Assembly (NCBI RefSeq): GCF_029623395.1
Contig: NZ_JAPYKK010000016.1
Location: 1 to 64,000, forward strand
Length of the DNA stretch: 64,000 nt
Reading direction: 5' to 3'
From: Sphingomonas echinoides
GTDB lineage: Bacteria; Pseudomonadota; Alphaproteobacteria; Sphingomonadales; Sphingomonadaceae
Below are positions 7,837 through 18,513 of the stretch, piece by piece (positions within the stretch are counted from its first letter, which is position 1; the number at the start of each line of letters is the position of its first letter). The notes beneath the pieces were generated by a model that saw only the letters and a list, made by a program, of their open reading frames with translations, made no database searches and was not told where the DNA came from. The position numbers and the translations under genes are program-made.

Positions 7837-9405
7837 ATGACCGACACCGCTTTCCGCACCGCCGCCCAAGACTCCAAAGCCTGGCCCTATGAGGAGGCGC
7901 GCAAGCTCCTCAAGCGGTATCCCGACGGCAAGCCCGGTGGCGCACCCGTCATTTTCGAAACGGGCTACGGTCCCTCGGGACTCCCGCATATCGGCACGTT
8001 CAACGAAGTGCTGCGCACGACGATGGTGCGCCACGCCTTCCAGACGCTGTCCGACGCGCCGACCCGGCTGATCGAGTTCAGCGACGACATGGACGGGCTG
8101 CGCAAGGTCCCCGACAACGTCCCCAACCAGGCGATGCTGACCGAGCATCTCGGCAAGCCGCTCAGCCGCATTCCCGATCCGTTCGAAAAGTTCGAGAGTT
8201 TCGCCGCGCACAACAATGCGATGCTGCGCGATTTCCTCGATCGGTTCGGGTTCGAATATGAATTCATCTCCTCCGCCTCGCAATATGAAGCCGGGGTGTT
8301 CGACGATGCGCTGAAGGGCGTGCTGCGCAATTATGCCGCGATCATGGGCGTAATGCTCCCCACGCTGCGCAAGGAACGCGCCGCGACCTATTCGCCGATC
8401 CTGCCGATCAGCCCCAAGACCGGCGTCGTGCTCCAGGTCCCGGTCGAGGTCGTCAATGTCGAGGAGGGCACGATCCGCTTCACCGACAGCGACGGCGAAG
8501 TGCTGGTGCAATCGATCCTCGGCGGCCACGCCAAGCTGCAGTGGAAGGTCGACTGGGCGATGCGCTGGGTCGCGCTCGGCGTCGATTACGAGATGTACGG
8601 CAAGGACCTGATCGACAGCGGCGTCCAGTCGGGCAAGATCGCGCGCGTGCTTGGCGGTCGCCCGCCCGAGGGGCTGATCTACGAGATGTTCCTCGACGAG
8701 AAGGGCGAGAAGATCTCCAAGTCCAAGGGCAATGGCCTGACGCTTGAGCAGTGGCTCGATTACGGGACGCAGGAGAGCCTGTCCTTCTTCGCCTACCGCG
8801 AACCCAAGAAGGCCAAGCAGCTCCACGTCGGCGTCATACCGCGCGCGGTGGACGATTATTTCGACTTCCGCGGGAAATATGCCGCCCTTCCGGTCGAGCA
8901 GAAGCTCGGCAATCCGGTGCACCACATCCATGACGGCGATGTGCCGGGGACGACCCCGCCGGTGACGTTCGGGCTGTTGCTCAACCTCGTCGGCGTGCTC
9001 GGCGCGGGCGCGACCGCGGAGCAGGTGCGCGGGTATCTCAGCAACTACGTTGAGGGGGAAATCACCCCAGAGCTCGACGCGCTGATAGGCCATGCGCTCG
9101 CGTACAACCGCGATTTCGTCGCGCCGACGCTCCAGCGGCGCAAGCCCATGGGGATCGAGGTCGCCGCGCTCGAACGGCTCGATCGCGATCTCGCCGCAGC
9201 ACCCGCGGATGCCTCGGCAGTCGACTTGCAGAACATCGTCTATGCGATCGGTAACGAGGGCGGGTTCGATCCGCTGCGCAGCTGGTTCGGCGCCTTGTAC
9301 GAAACGCTGCTCGGGTCTTCGCAAGGGCCGCGGATGGGCAGCTTCATCGCGCTTTACGGGATCGACAACACCCGCACACTGATCGCCGAGGCGCTCGCAG
9401 ACTGA
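7837..9405 (+). CDS. lysK: Lysine--tRNA ligase, class I
   Basis: 522 aa. The HIGH-type signature is PHIGT (His51) and the KMSKS-type is KISKSKGNG starting at residue 292. The overall sequence is that of the archaeal-type class I LysRS, used instead of class II LysRS by many alphaproteobacteria and spirochaetes. Charges tRNA-Lys in the cytosol. It heads a plus-strand run: the next gene starts 13 bp downstream with a GGGAGG ribosome site. Confidence 0.96.
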   Translation: MTDTAFRTAAQDSKAWPYEEARKLLKRYPDGKPGGAPVIFETGYGPSGLPHIGTFNEVLRTTMVRHAFQTLSDAPTRLIEFSDDMDGLRKVPDNVPNQAMLTEHLGKPLSRIPDPFEKFESFAAHNNAMLRDFLDRFGFEYEFISSASQYEAGVFDDALKGVLRNYAAIMGVMLPTLRKERAATYSPILPISPKTGVVLQVPVEVVNVEEGTIRFTDSDGEVLVQSILGGHAKLQWKVDWAMRWVALGVDYEMYGKDLIDSGVQSGKIARVLGGRPPEGLIYEMFLDEKGEKISKSKGNGLTLEQWLDYGTQESLSFFAYREPKKAKQLHVGVIPRAVDDYFDFRGKYAALPVEQKLGNPVHHIHDGDVPGTTPPVTFGLLLNLVGVLGAGATAEQVRGYLSNYVEGEITPELDALIGHALAYNRDFVAPTLQRRKPMGIEVAALERLDRDLAAAPADASAVDLQNIVYAIGNEGGFDPLRSWFGALYETLLGSSQGPRMGSFIALYGIDNTRTLIAEALAD

Positions 9406-9418
9406 GGGAGGACGCATC

Positions 9419-10240
9419 ATGCCAACCAAACCGCTGATCGGGCGCGATACGCGGCTGTGCATGTCGCTGGCGGCGCGCCCGGGCAATTTCGGGACACGCT
9501 TCCACAACCGGCTGTACGAAACGCTTGGGTTGGATTTCGTCTACAAGGCGTTCTCCACACGCGACCTGGAGGGGGCAGTGCGCGGGATTCGCGCGCTCGA
9601 CATTCGCGGTTGCGCGGTCTCGATGCCGTTCAAGGAGGCCGTAATTCCGCTGCTGGACGGTCTCGCGCCTTCGGCTGCGGCGATCGATAGCGTCAATACA
9701 ATCGTCAATGATGATGGTGTGCTGACCGGACACAATACCGATTATGCCGCGGTCGCGCGGCTGATCGCCGACATCGACCCGGCGACTCGCTTCGTACTGC
9801 GCGGGTCGGGCGGGATGGCGAAGGCGGTGGCGGCGGCGCTCCGCGACGCAGGGTTTCGCGAAGGTACGATCGTTGCGCGCAATGCCGCGGCGGGCGCACC
9901 CTTGGCAGAGCTGTACGGGTTCGACTGGCACGCAGATCTACCCGACGTCCCCGCGGGGCTGCTGATCAACGTTACGCCGATCGGCATGACCGGGGGCGAT
10001 GCCGATGCGCTTGCCTTTCCCGAAGCCATGATCGCGGCGAGCACCATAGTGGTGGATGTCGTGCAATATCCGCCCGAGACACCGTTGCTGCGCGCAGCCA
10101 AGGCCACGGGTAAGCGGGTGATCACAGGCGCCGAGATTGCAACCCTGCAGGCGCTCGACCAGTTCGTACTGTACACCGGGGTCACGCCCGACGACGGACA
10201 GATTGCCGATGCGGCAGCATTTGCGCGCGCGCAAACATGA
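9419..10240 (+). CDS. Shikimate 5-dehydrogenase-like protein (SdhL/HI0607 type)
   Basis: 273 aa. The AroE fold is clear: VSMPFKE replaces the usual NVTxPxK loop (catalytic Lys kept), NTDY provides the substrate Asp, and GSGGMAKAV is the nucleotide-binding loop characteristic of the HI0607/SdhL subfamily. That subfamily binds shikimate only weakly and its real substrate is unclear. A canonical AroE is encoded at 59132-59944, so this paralog probably does something else. It follows lysK closely and precedes a deacetylase-family gene by 42 bp. Confidence 0.87.
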   Translation: MPTKPLIGRDTRLCMSLAARPGNFGTRFHNRLYETLGLDFVYKAFSTRDLEGAVRGIRALDIRGCAVSMPFKEAVIPLLDGLAPSAAAIDSVNTIVNDDGVLTGHNTDYAAVARLIADIDPATRFVLRGSGGMAKAVAAALRDAGFREGTIVARNAAAGAPLAELYGFDWHADLPDVPAGLLINVTPIGMTGGDADALAFPEAMIAASTIVVDVVQYPPETPLLRAAKATGKRVITGAEIATLQALDQFVLYTGVTPDDGQIADAAAFARAQT

Positions 10241-10282
10241 GTTGGATCAGCCCGAGCCGCCAGCGCGCGAGACCAAAAAGAT

Positions 10283-11290
10283 ATGATGCGTAAATTCTTT
10301 TCTCCCGGACAACTCGCCCATGCGCCGGCGCAGGAGCTCCACAACGGCGGTTTCACCGCCCATGCCGAGACGCCATCGCGTGCCGAGACGATCCTTCGTG
10401 CTATCGGTGGCGCCGAGATTCCGCAGGATCGCGGTGACGCAACGATCCGGGCGATCCATCATGACGACTATCTCGCCTTCCTGCGCGACGGACCCGCCCG
10501 CTGGACCGCGGCGGGGCGGCCGGGCGATGCGATGGGCTATGTCTGGCCCATCGTCGGGCGCCGATCGCTCAAGCTCGAGCGGATCGACGGACAAGTCGGT
10601 CGATACAGCTTCGATACCTCCACGCCGTTGACCGCGGAGAGCTGGGAAGCGGCCTATTGGAGCGCGCAAAGCGTCCTCGCCGCGACCGAATCGGTGCTCG
10701 ACGGTGATCGCGCCGCCTTCGCCTTATGCCGTCCGCCCGGCCATCATGCGGGCGCGGACTATTACGGCGGCTATTGCTACCTCAACACCGCCGCGATCGC
10801 CGCGCAGGCGGCACGCGATGCCGGACGCCAGCGCGTCGCGATCCTCGACATCGACTATCACCACGGCAACGGGACGCAGGACATCTTCTGGGATCGCGGT
10901 GACGTGTTCTACGCCAGCGTTCATGCCGATCCGGCGCGCGATTACCCGTTCTACTGGGGTCATGCCGACGAGACCGGCGCGGGTGCGGGGCAGGGCACGA
11001 CGCTAAACCTGCCGCTGCCCCAGGGATCCGGCCTTGCGCCCTTCCGTCGCGCGCAGGCTCAGGCACTGGACGCCATTGCGAAATTTGCGCCCGACCTGCT
11101 CGTCGTCAGTTTCGGCGCGGACACGTGGGAAGGCGACCCCATCGCGCATTTCAAGCTGACCACCGACGATTATGCTCTGCTTGCGCGGGACATCGCCGAC
11201 TGCGGCTGGCCGAGCGTGATTGCGATGGAGGGCGGATACGGAGTCGATGCGCTCGGCGCGAACGTCGCGAGCCTGTTGTCGGGGTTCTGA
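10283..11290 (+). CDS. Histone deacetylase family / acetylpolyamine amidohydrolase-type enzyme
   Basis: 335 aa, a full-length member. RPPGHHAG (catalytic His pair), DIDYHHGNGTQ (zinc Asp and His), a later FGADTWEGDP zinc-Asp region and EGGYG near the C-terminus are all present, so it should be an active Zn amidohydrolase. Bacterial members remove acetyl groups from polyamines or small amides, or act on protein lysine; the substrate cannot be told. Its stop codon overlaps the ATG of the MFS gene (TGATG), indicating coupling. Confidence 0.9.
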   Translation: MMRKFFSPGQLAHAPAQELHNGGFTAHAETPSRAETILRAIGGAEIPQDRGDATIRAIHHDDYLAFLRDGPARWTAAGRPGDAMGYVWPIVGRRSLKLERIDGQVGRYSFDTSTPLTAESWEAAYWSAQSVLAATESVLDGDRAAFALCRPPGHHAGADYYGGYCYLNTAAIAAQAARDAGRQRVAILDIDYHHGNGTQDIFWDRGDVFYASVHADPARDYPFYWGHADETGAGAGQGTTLNLPLPQGSGLAPFRRAQAQALDAIAKFAPDLLVVSFGADTWEGDPIAHFKLTTDDYALLARDIADCGWPSVIAMEGGYGVDALGANVASLLSGF

Positions 11291-12501
11291 TGCCGGGCTA
11301 CGCGAAGGGGACAGCCGGGTATCAACGGCTGACACTGGCGATGCTGTTCGCAGGATTTTCCACCTTCTCGCTGCTGTATTCGGTCCAGCCGTTGCTTCCT
11401 GTGTTCGCTCGCCAATTCGGGCTGCCTGCTGAGGGCGCGAGCCTTGCGGTCTCGCTTGCCACCGGCCCGCTCGCAGTCGGAATCCTGTTCGCTGGGGCGG
11501 TGTCGGATCGGATCGGACGGCGGCAGATGATGGTCGCAGCCATGTTCCTGGCAGGCGTGTTCAGCCTCGCAACCGCGATCGTCCCCGACTGGACGACGTT
11601 GCTGGTGTTGCGGTTTGCGACCGGCGTTGCGCTTTCAGGCGTTCCCGCCGTTGCGATGGCCTATGTCGCCGAAGAGGTCGATGCGGCTTCGGTCGGTTCG
11701 GCGATGGGACTGTACATCGCGGGCAGCGCGATCGGGGGGATGGCGGGTCGGCTCGGGGTCAGCCTGCTTGCGGACATTGCAGATTGGCGCTGGGCACTCG
11801 GGATCGTCGGTTTGGCGGGAGTGGCGATGGCGGAAGCGTTCCGGCGGCTGGCCCCAGAATCGCGTGGTTTCAGCATCCGGGCGCGGCAGCGCGGTGGCGG
11901 ATGGCAGATCGCGCGTGCGCTGTTTGCGGACCGTGCGCTTCCACTGCTCTACGCCGAGGCATTCCTGCTGATGGGGGTCTTCGTCACGCTCTACAATTAC
12001 GCAGGATTCCGATTGATGGCGCCGCCCTATCGACTGGGCCATGCCGCAGTCGGGGCAATCTTTCTGCTGTACCTGCTCGGTTCGGCGAGTTCGGCATGGT
12101 TCGGGGGGCTGGCCGGACGGCTCGGCCGTCGGCGAGTTTTCTGGATGCCGGTTGCACTGCTGATCCTGGGGATCGTGCTGACCGCGGCCGCGCCGCTTTG
12201 GGCAGTTGTCGGCGGGATCGCTGCGGTGACGATCGGGTTCTTCGGCGCGCATTCGGTCGCCAGTGCCTGGGTCGGCCGCCGCGCGGGCGACCATCGTGGG
12301 GCGGGCGCGGCGCTGTACCTGTTCTTCTATTACGCCGGTTCGAGCGTGCTCGGATCAGCTGGCGGGATTGCCTGGACTCGCGCGGGTTGGCCTGGCGTCA
12401 CGGTGTTCTGCTTGGCGTTGGCAGGCGCGGCGCTCACGATCGCACTAATGTTGCGCCGCGTAATGCCGTTGGAGGATTCGTCGCAAACCAGTCGATTCTA
12501 G
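11290..12501 (+). CDS. MFS transporter (YnfM/DHA1-like)
   Basis: 403 aa from the ATG overlapping the preceding stop. About twelve hydrophobic segments can be read. The loop 2-3 motif is GAVSDRIGRRQMM and its second-half echo is GGLAGRLGRRRVF, the MFS A-motif in both halves. The pattern resembles YnfM/YdhP-type exporters. It is co-expressed with the deacetylase-family enzyme; export of the deacetylation product or its substrate is a guess. The 262 bp downstream hold only the etfA terminator. Confidence 0.88.
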   Translation: MPGYAKGTAGYQRLTLAMLFAGFSTFSLLYSVQPLLPVFARQFGLPAEGASLAVSLATGPLAVGILFAGAVSDRIGRRQMMVAAMFLAGVFSLATAIVPDWTTLLVLRFATGVALSGVPAVAMAYVAEEVDAASVGSAMGLYIAGSAIGGMAGRLGVSLLADIADWRWALGIVGLAGVAMAEAFRRLAPESRGFSIRARQRGGGWQIARALFADRALPLLYAEAFLLMGVFVTLYNYAGFRLMAPPYRLGHAAVGAIFLLYLLGSASSAWFGGLAGRLGRRRVFWMPVALLILGIVLTAAAPLWAVVGGIAAVTIGFFGAHSVASAWVGRRAGDHRGAGAALYLFFYYAGSSVLGSAGGIAWTRAGWPGVTVFCLALAGAALTIALMLRRVMPLEDSSQTSRF

Positions 12502-12710
12502 GCGGATGCTGCAGAATCATGCCCAGACGATGGTACGAGAGCCGAGGTTCAGCGGACCGGTGCGCTGCTCTGACGCGAAGCCCCCCACGCGTGGCGCGCG
12601 AACGATTCGCTGAACCTGCCGACTCGCACACGCTGCCCCCCCGAGCAACAGATGGTACATGCCGAGTATTTTACAGACCCACAATCGGGAATGTCATCAA
12701 AACACCCTAA

Positions 12711-12737
12711 AACGGGCGACCCATTAGGCCGCCCGTT
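12711..12737 (-). terminator. Terminator of etfBA
   Basis: Stem AACGGGCG / CGCCCGTT with an 11-nt loop. On the minus strand it is followed by TTAGGGTGTTTTG, 27 bp beyond the etfA stop. Confidence 0.7.
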
Positions 12738-12763
12738 CCGAATACGACAGAAAGTGTCGTGGG

Positions 12764-13693
12764 CTAGAGCTTACCGGTCAGTTCCGGCAGGATCTTGAAC
12801 AAGTCTCCGACCAGGCCGATATCGGCGACCTGGAAGATCGGCGCGTCTTCGTCCTTGTTGATCGCGATGATGACCTTCGAGTCCTTCATCCCCGCAAGAT
12901 GCTGGATCGCGCCCGAAATGCCGACCGCGACATAGACTTCCGGCGCAACGATCTTGCCGGTCTGGCCGACCTGATAGTCGTTCGGCGCATAGCCTGCATC
13001 GACCGCTGCACGGCTCGCGCCCACGCCGGCCCCGAGCTTGTCCGCCAGCGGATCAATCAGTTCGTGAAACTTCTCACCCGAGCCTAGCGCGCGGCCGCCC
13101 GAGACGATGATCTTCGCGCTGGTCAGTTCCGGCCGCGTATTCGCCGCGATTTCCGAGCCTGCGAAGGTTGAAAGCCCCTTGTCGCCGGTCGACGCAACCG
13201 CCTCGATCTCGCCCGAGCCACCCTCGGTAGCTGCCTTGTCGAAGGCGGTACCGCGGACGGTGATGACTTTCTTGGTATCCGACGACTGAACCGTCGCAAT
13301 GGCATTGCCCGCGTAGATCGGGCGCGTGAACGTGTCCTCGCTCTCGACCGACAGGATATCGCTGATCTGCATGACGTCGAGCAAAGCGGCGACGCGCGGC
13401 GCGATGTTCTTGCCGTGCGTGGTAGACGGCGCGACGAACGCGTCGTGCGTGCCCATCAATTCCACGATCAGCGGCGCGACGTTTTCGGCGAGCGCATGCG
13501 CGAACGCCGCGTCGTCCGCGACATGGACCTTGCCGACACCCGCGATCTTCGCCGCCGCCGCAGCGACCGCGTCGAGCCCCTGGCCGACGACGAGCAGATG
13601 GACTTCACCGAGCTTGCTCGCGGCGGTCACCGCGGAAAGCGTGGCATCCTTGACGGCGCTGCCGTCATGTTCGACCCAGACAAGCGTCTTCAC
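12764..13693 (-). CDS. etfA: Electron transfer flavoprotein subunit alpha
   Basis: 309 aa. The C-terminal FAD-binding signature is readable ([23 protein letters not shown], then [16 protein letters not shown]), and the N-terminal part matches the FixB/EtfA fold. With EtfB it accepts electrons from acyl-CoA and other dehydrogenases and passes them to ETF-ubiquinone oxidoreductase. It overlaps the etfB stop by 4 bp and is followed by a terminator, making a two-gene operon. Confidence 0.96.
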   Translation of the reverse strand: MKTLVWVEHDGSAVKDATLSAVTAASKLGEVHLLVVGQGLDAVAAAAAKIAGVGKVHVADDAAFAHALAENVAPLIVELMGTHDAFVAPSTTHGKNIAPRVAALLDVMQISDILSVESEDTFTRPIYAGNAIATVQSSDTKKVITVRGTAFDKAATEGGSGEIEAVASTGDKGLSTFAGSEIAANTRPELTSAKIIVSGGRALGSGEKFHELIDPLADKLGAGVGASRAAVDAGYAPNDYQVGQTGKIVAPEVYVAVGISGAIQHLAGMKDSKVIIAINKDEDAPIFQVADIGLVGDLFKILPELTGKL

Positions 13694-14436
13694 TTCGAAA
13701 TCCCCATCGCTGCGAGTTTCATCACCAGTTCGTCGACATCGGCGACCTTGATCCCGGCCGACCGCTTCGACGGCTCGACGACCTTGAGCGTCGTGATCCG
13801 CGGCGTGACGTCGACACCGAAATCGGCGGGCGTCTTGTTCGCCATCGGCTTGGACTTGGCCTTCATGATGTTGGGCAAGGACGCATAGCGCGGCTCGTTG
13901 AGGCGAAGATCGGTGGTGATGATCGCGGGCAGCTTGAGCGTGTCGGTCTCCGACCCGCCATCGACTTCGCGCGTCACGTTGACCGACCCGTCGGCGATCT
14001 CGACCTTCGACGCGAACGTACCCTGGCCCCAGCCGAGCAGGCCTGCCAGCATCTGGCCGGTCTGGTTGTTGTCGTCGTCGATCGCCTGCTTGCCGAGAAT
14101 AACGAGGTCGGGCTGTTCCTCCTCGACGATCTTGGCGAGGATCTTGGCGACGCCGAGCGGCTCGACGCGGGTGTCACTGACGACGAGGATCGCGCGGTCC
14201 GCGCCCATCGCGAGTGCGGTGCGCAGCGTTTCCTGCGACTTCTGCTCGCCGATCGACACGACGACGATCTCGGTCGCGCCCTGTGCCTTGAGGCGGATCG
14301 CTTCCTCGACCGCGATCTCGTCGAACGGGTTCATGCTCATCTTGACGTTCGCCAGATCGACGCCCGTCCCGTCCGCTTTCACGCGGGGTTTCACGTTGTA
14401 ATCAAGCACCCGCTTGACCGGTACCAGCACCTTCAT
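13690..14436 (-). CDS. etfB: Electron transfer flavoprotein subunit beta
   Basis: 248 aa, the expected size. The N-terminus [19 protein letters not shown], then [15 protein letters not shown], and the ETF-beta signature region around [17 protein letters not shown] identify it. The C-terminal MKAKSKP recognition loop, which contacts partner dehydrogenases, is present. It is upstream in the etfB-etfA operon. The 221-bp gap to sucC contains the sucC terminator and possibly the etfBA promoter; I see no gene there. Confidence 0.96.
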   Translation of the reverse strand: MKVLVPVKRVLDYNVKPRVKADGTGVDLANVKMSMNPFDEIAVEEAIRLKAQGATEIVVVSIGEQKSQETLRTALAMGADRAILVVSDTRVEPLGVAKILAKIVEEEQPDLVILGKQAIDDDNNQTGQMLAGLLGWGQGTFASKVEIADGSVNVTREVDGGSETDTLKLPAIITTDLRLNEPRYASLPNIMKAKSKPMANKTPADFGVDVTPRITTLKVVEPSKRSAGIKVADVDELVMKLAAMGISK

Positions 14437-14600
14437 CGGCTATCCCTTCCAAGGTCGATTGCGTTCGCCGCCCGGCTTTGAGGCGGTGCATCTGGCGATC
14501 AGATGGCTTTTTTCCGTGCTTTTCGCAAGTCCGGTATGGAAATCCCGCATTGCCGTAGCGGCATTTGCCCGGCTGAAACCGGGTCTGCTCCGTCCCAACG

Positions 14601-14640
14601 AAAAAGGGGGCCGGACGTTTCCGTCCAGCCCCCCTGTTTT
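14601..14640 (-). terminator. Terminator of sucC
   Basis: Minus-strand stem GGGGGC-TGGACG / CGTCC-GGCCCCC with a GAAA loop, followed by TTTTT, 18 bp after the sucC stop. A long hairpin flanked by A and T runs. Confidence 0.8.
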
Positions 14641-14657
14641 CGAGACGTGAAGGCGAA

Positions 14658-15857
14658 TCAGGCGGCCTTCTGAACCTCGGCAACGATCTTCTTGGCGGCA
14701 TCGCCAAGGTCGTTCGCGGGAACGATCGCGAGACCCGAGGAAGCGAGGATTTCCTTACCCTTCTCGACGTTGGTGCCCTCGAGGCGGACGACCAGCGGCA
14801 CCGAGAGGTTCACTTCCTTCGCCGCGGCAACGATGCCCTCGGCGATGATGTCGCAGCGCATGATCCCGCCGAAGATGTTAACGAGAATACCCTTCACCGC
14901 CGGATCGCTCAGGATGATCTTGAACGCCGCGGTGACCTTCTCCTTGTTCGCGCCGCCGCCGACGTCGAGGAAGTTGGCCGGGAACATGCCGTTGAGCTTG
15001 ATGATGTCCATCGTCGCCATCGCGAGACCGGCACCGTTGACCATGCAGCCGATGTCGCCGTCGAGCTTGATGTAGGCGAGGTCGTACTTCGACGCTTCGA
15101 GCTCTGCGGGATCTTCCTCCGTCTCGTCGCGCAGCGCGAGCAGGTCCTTGTGGCGGAACAATGCGTTGCCGTCGAACGCGACCTTCGCGTCGAGCACGAG
15201 GAGCTTGTTGTCCTCGGTCACCGCGAGCGGGTTAACCTCGATTTGCTCGGCATCGGTGCCCATGAACGCGTCATACAGCTTGGACGCGACGTTCGCGGCC
15301 TGCTTGGCGAGATCGCCCTTAAGCTCGAGTGCTGCTGCGACGGCACGGCCGTGATGCGGCTGGAAACCGGTTGCCTGGTCGATGTCGATCGCGTGGATCT
15401 TCTCGGGCGTGTCGTGCGCGACGGTTTCGATGTCCATCCCGCCCTCGGTCGACGCGACCATCGACACGCGGCCGGTGGCGCGGTTGACGAGCAGCGCGAG
15501 GTAGAATTCCTTGGCGATATCAACGCCGTCGGTGACGTACAGGCGGTTGACCTGCTTGCCGGCATCGCCGGTCTGGATCGTCACCAGCGTGTTGCCGAGC
15601 ATGTCGGTCGCCGCCGCACGAACGTCGTCAGCGGTCTTGGCAAGGCGAACGCCGCCCTTTGCGTCGGGGCCGAGTTCCTTGAACTTGCCCTTGCCGCGGC
15701 CACCGGCGTGGATCTGCGCCTTGACGACATAGAGCGGTCCGGGGAGCTTCTCGGATGCTGCAACCGCTTCCTCGACCGACATGGCGGAGAAGCCCGCCGG
15801 AACCGGCACGCCGAATTTCGCCAGGAGTTCCTTGGCCTGATATTCGTGGATGTTCAT
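14658..15857 (-). CDS. sucC: Succinate--CoA ligase (ADP-forming) subunit beta
   Basis: 399 aa. ATP-grasp N-terminus [20 protein letters not shown], the glycine-rich [16 protein letters not shown] segment, the metal-binding EVNPLAV and the [11 protein letters not shown]oA-ligase motif are all present. TCA-cycle enzyme acting with SucD. Unusually, sucD is not the next gene: the unit ends in a terminator at 14601-14640 and the upstream gene is prs, so sucD must be elsewhere in the genome. Confidence 0.96.
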   Translation of the reverse strand: MNIHEYQAKELLAKFGVPVPAGFSAMSVEEAVAASEKLPGPLYVVKAQIHAGGRGKGKFKELGPDAKGGVRLAKTADDVRAAATDMLGNTLVTIQTGDAGKQVNRLYVTDGVDIAKEFYLALLVNRATGRVSMVASTEGGMDIETVAHDTPEKIHAIDIDQATGFQPHHGRAVAAALELKGDLAKQAANVASKLYDAFMGTDAEQIEVNPLAVTEDNKLLVLDAKVAFDGNALFRHKDLLALRDETEEDPAELEASKYDLAYIKLDGDIGCMVNGAGLAMATMDIIKLNGMFPANFLDVGGGANKEKVTAAFKIILSDPAVKGILVNIFGGIMRCDIIAEGIVAAAKEVNLSVPLVVRLEGTNVEKGKEILASSGLAIVPANDLGDAAKKIVAEVQKAA

Positions 15858-15956
15858 GGGTTCGTGCCTTTCGAGGTCGAGTTTGCCTGTGCCTTAAGCA
15901 CAGCGGGCGCGGTGAATCCACCCCTTGCGGGGTTGGATTCGCCTCCCCCTAGGCCT

Positions 15957-16892
15957 TCAGTCGAACAGCGACGACACCGAGCTTTCATCCGCGATCCGGC
16001 GGATCGCTTCCGCCAGCAGCGGGGCGATCGTCAGGTTGCGGATCCGCTTGGCCCCGTTGATCACCTCATGCGTCCCGATCGAATCGGTAATCACCAGTTC
16101 CTCGAGCGCCGAACCCTCGACTCGCGCGACCGCACCGCCCGACAGCACGCCGTGGGTGACATAGGCCGCGACGCCCTCGGCGCCCGCTTCCTTGAGCGCA
16201 GCGGCGGCGTTGCAAAGCGTTCCTGCCGAGTCGACGATGTCGTCGATCAGGATGCAGAAGCGGCCATCGACCTCGCCGATGATGTTCATCACTTCGGATT
16301 CACCCGCGCGCTCGCGGCGCTTGTCGACGATCGCGAGGGGGGCGTTGTTGAGCCGCTTGGCGAGCGACCGCGCGCGCACCACGCCACCAACGTCGGGCGA
16401 CACGACCATCAGGTTGCGATCCCCGTAGCGTGTGAGGATGTCCGCCGACATCACTGGGGCCGCAAACAAATTGTCGGTCGGGATGTCGAAGAACCCCTGG
16501 ATCTGCCCGGCGTGGAGATCGACCGAGAGCACGCGGTCGGCGCCGGCGACGGTGATCAGATTGGCGACGAGCTTGGCCGAAATGGGCGTGCGCGGGCCGG
16601 GTTTGCGATCCTGGCGGGCATAGCCGAAATACGGCACCACCGCCGTGATCCGCTTTGCCGACGCACGTTTCAGCGCGTCGATGCAGATCAGCAATTCCAT
16701 CAGATTGTCGTTCGCCGGGTAACCCGTTGATTGGATGACGAAAACATCCTCGCCGCGGACGTTCTCGTGGATTTCGACGAACACTTCCTCGTCGGCGAAG
16801 CGGCGGACGCTCGCCTGGGTCAGCGGAATCTCGAGATAGGCGGCGATGTCGCGGGCCAAGGGCAAATTGGCGTTCCCAGTCAAAAGCTTCAT
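15957..16892 (-). CDS. prs: Ribose-phosphate pyrophosphokinase (PRPP synthase)
   Basis: 311 aa from the ATG at 16892, the standard length. The flexible loop [11 protein letters not shown] and the PRPP-binding [10 protein letters not shown] are present, with [13 protein letters not shown] between them. Class I Prs makes PRPP from ribose-5-phosphate and ATP for nucleotide, His and Trp synthesis. An upstream in-frame extension to 17255 overlaps the divergent gltX and is not believable. It is divergent from gltX with a 141-bp intergenic region that should hold both promoters. Confidence 0.96.
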   Translation of the reverse strand: MKLLTGNANLPLARDIAAYLEIPLTQASVRRFADEEVFVEIHENVRGEDVFVIQSTGYPANDNLMELLICIDALKRASAKRITAVVPYFGYARQDRKPGPRTPISAKLVANLITVAGADRVLSVDLHAGQIQGFFDIPTDNLFAAPVMSADILTRYGDRNLMVVSPDVGGVVRARSLAKRLNNAPLAIVDKRRERAGESEVMNIIGEVDGRFCILIDDIVDSAGTLCNAAAALKEAGAEGVAAYVTHGVLSGGAVARVEGSALEELVITDSIGTHEVINGAKRIRNLTIAPLLAEAIRRIADESSVSSLFD

Positions 16893-17033
16893 GTGCGGGC
16901 GCCCCTGTGTTCGACCAAGCGTTGCGGAAAAAAGTCGCCCCTCCCTTAGAAGCGGCTTTCGCATCGCGAAAGGGGGCGGGGGACAAAGCGTCCCGCGCTT
17001 GCCCCGGATCGCGACGGTGCGTAGGCCACGTTT

Positions 17034-18359
17034 ATGACCGTTCGCACCCGTTTCGCGCCGTCCCCCACCGGGCACCTCCACGTCGGCAACATTCGCGCCG
17101 CGCTCCACAACTGGTTGTGGGCGCAAGCGCAGGGCGGGGAATTCTGGCTGCGGATCGACGATACCGATGCGGAGCGGAGCGAGGCGCGATTCGTCGACGC
17201 AATTGGCGCAGATCTCGCCTGGTTGGGGCTGATTCCATGCGGAGTTGAGCACCAATCAGCACGATTTGCGCTCTACCAAGCGCGATTTGACGCACTTTGC
17301 GCAGCCGGGCGAATCTACCCCGCGTATGAAACGTCGCAGGAGCTCGACCTCAAGCGCAAGATCGCCGCCGGACGCGGACTCCCGCCGATCTACGATCGCG
17401 CCGCCCTCGCGCTCACCGATACCGACCGCGCCCAACTGGAAGCGGACGGGGTGAAACCGCACTGGCGCTTCAAGCTCGACCACGACGCGCCGATCCTGTG
17501 GGACGACCTGATCCGCGGCCCCCAGAAGTTCGACGCCGCGACGATGAGCGACCCGGTGATCCGCCGCGCCGACGGATCGTGGCTCTACATGCTCCCCTCC
17601 GCGATCGACGATGCCGACATGGGGATTACCCATGTAGTGCGCGGCGAGGACCATGTCTCCAACACGGCACTCCAGTTGCAGATGTTCGCGGCGATGGGCG
17701 TCGCCCCGCCCGCGTTCGCACACGAGGCGCTGCTGACCGGGGCGGAGGGCAAATTGTCCAAGCGGCTCGGGTCGCTCGGCGTCGCGCATTTCCGTGAGAT
17801 CGGGATCGAGCCCGAAGCGGTGCGCGCGCTGCTCGCGCGGATCGGGACGAGCTTGCCGGTCGAGCCGTTGGTCGACACGCAGGCGTTGGTCGAAAGCTTC
17901 GACTTCGCCAAGTTCGGTCGCGCGCCCGCGCGGTTCGACGAGGCGGAACTCGGCGGACTCAATGCCAAGATCGTCCACCAACTCGATTATACGCACGTCG
18001 CCGACCGGCTTCCGGCGGGGATGGGCGAAGCGGAATGGGTGGCGGTGCGGCCCAATCTGACGACCGTCGCCGAAGCCGCCGACTGGTGGCGCGTGATCGA
18101 AGGGCCGATCACGGCGGAGCGCGACCCCGCCGACGCGGACTTCCTCGAATCCGCCGCTCGGCTGACCAATGCGATCGCCTGGGATGCCGACCCGTGGCAC
18201 GCGCTGACCGCCGCGCTCAAGGCCGAGACCGGGCGGAACGGCAAGGCGCTGTTCCTGCCGCTCCGCCGCGCGCTGACCGGGCTCGACCATGGCCCGGACA
18301 TGAAGGCGCTGCTCCCGCTGATCGGGCAGGATCGGGCGCGGGCACGGTTGGGGGAATAG
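17034..18359 (+). CDS. gltX: Glutamate--tRNA ligase
   Basis: 441 aa. [18 protein letters not shown] is the class I HIGH region and KLSKRLG the KMSKS region. The Rossmann core and all-helical C-terminal anticodon domain ([10 protein letters not shown] onward) are both present, so this is full GltX rather than the short Glu-Q-tRNA(Asp) synthetase. At about 440 residues it is the shorter alphaproteobacterial type. No other tRNA synthetase for Gln is seen, consistent with the GatCAB route (inference). Confidence 0.94.
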   Translation: MTVRTRFAPSPTGHLHVGNIRAALHNWLWAQAQGGEFWLRIDDTDAERSEARFVDAIGADLAWLGLIPCGVEHQSARFALYQARFDALCAAGRIYPAYETSQELDLKRKIAAGRGLPPIYDRAALALTDTDRAQLEADGVKPHWRFKLDHDAPILWDDLIRGPQKFDAATMSDPVIRRADGSWLYMLPSAIDDADMGITHVVRGEDHVSNTALQLQMFAAMGVAPPAFAHEALLTGAEGKLSKRLGSLGVAHFREIGIEPEAVRALLARIGTSLPVEPLVDTQALVESFDFAKFGRAPARFDEAELGGLNAKIVHQLDYTHVADRLPAGMGEAEWVAVRPNLTTVAEAADWWRVIEGPITAERDPADADFLESAARLTNAIAWDADPWHALTAALKAETGRNGKALFLPLRRALTGLDHGPDMKALLPLIGQDRARARLGE

Positions 18360-18377
18360 GGCGGAACGGTCCTCGGG

Positions 18378-18415
18378 GGGGCGCACCCGCGGGCGTCCTG
18401 CGGGTCGGTCGCCCC
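18378..18415 (+). terminator. Possible terminator hairpin after gltX
   Basis: Stem built from GGGGCG...CGCCCC with an inner ACCCGC/GCGGGT stem, starting 19 bp after the gltX stop. There is no U tract, so it may be a structural or Rho-dependent element. Confidence 0.4.
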
Positions 18416-18513
18416 GGTGTGGCAAGCCCGGTACAGGGTCAAATGAACCGTTCAGCGGGCATGGGAGTTGAGCTCCGGTTACACCCAACCCCTAAACGTC
18501 ATTGGAAGACATC

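Noticed and set aside
7684..9507. 607-codon minus-strand frame opposite lysK
   Set aside because: Antisense shadow of lysK; composition typical of reversed GC-rich coding sequence.
15150..16730. 526-codon plus-strand frame opposite sucC and prs
   Set aside because: Shadow of two core genes; no recognisable protein features.
15957..17255. 432-aa version of Prs with an N-terminal extension
   Set aside because: The extension overlaps the divergent gltX start, and Prs homologs begin at the [10 protein letters not shown] methionine (16892).
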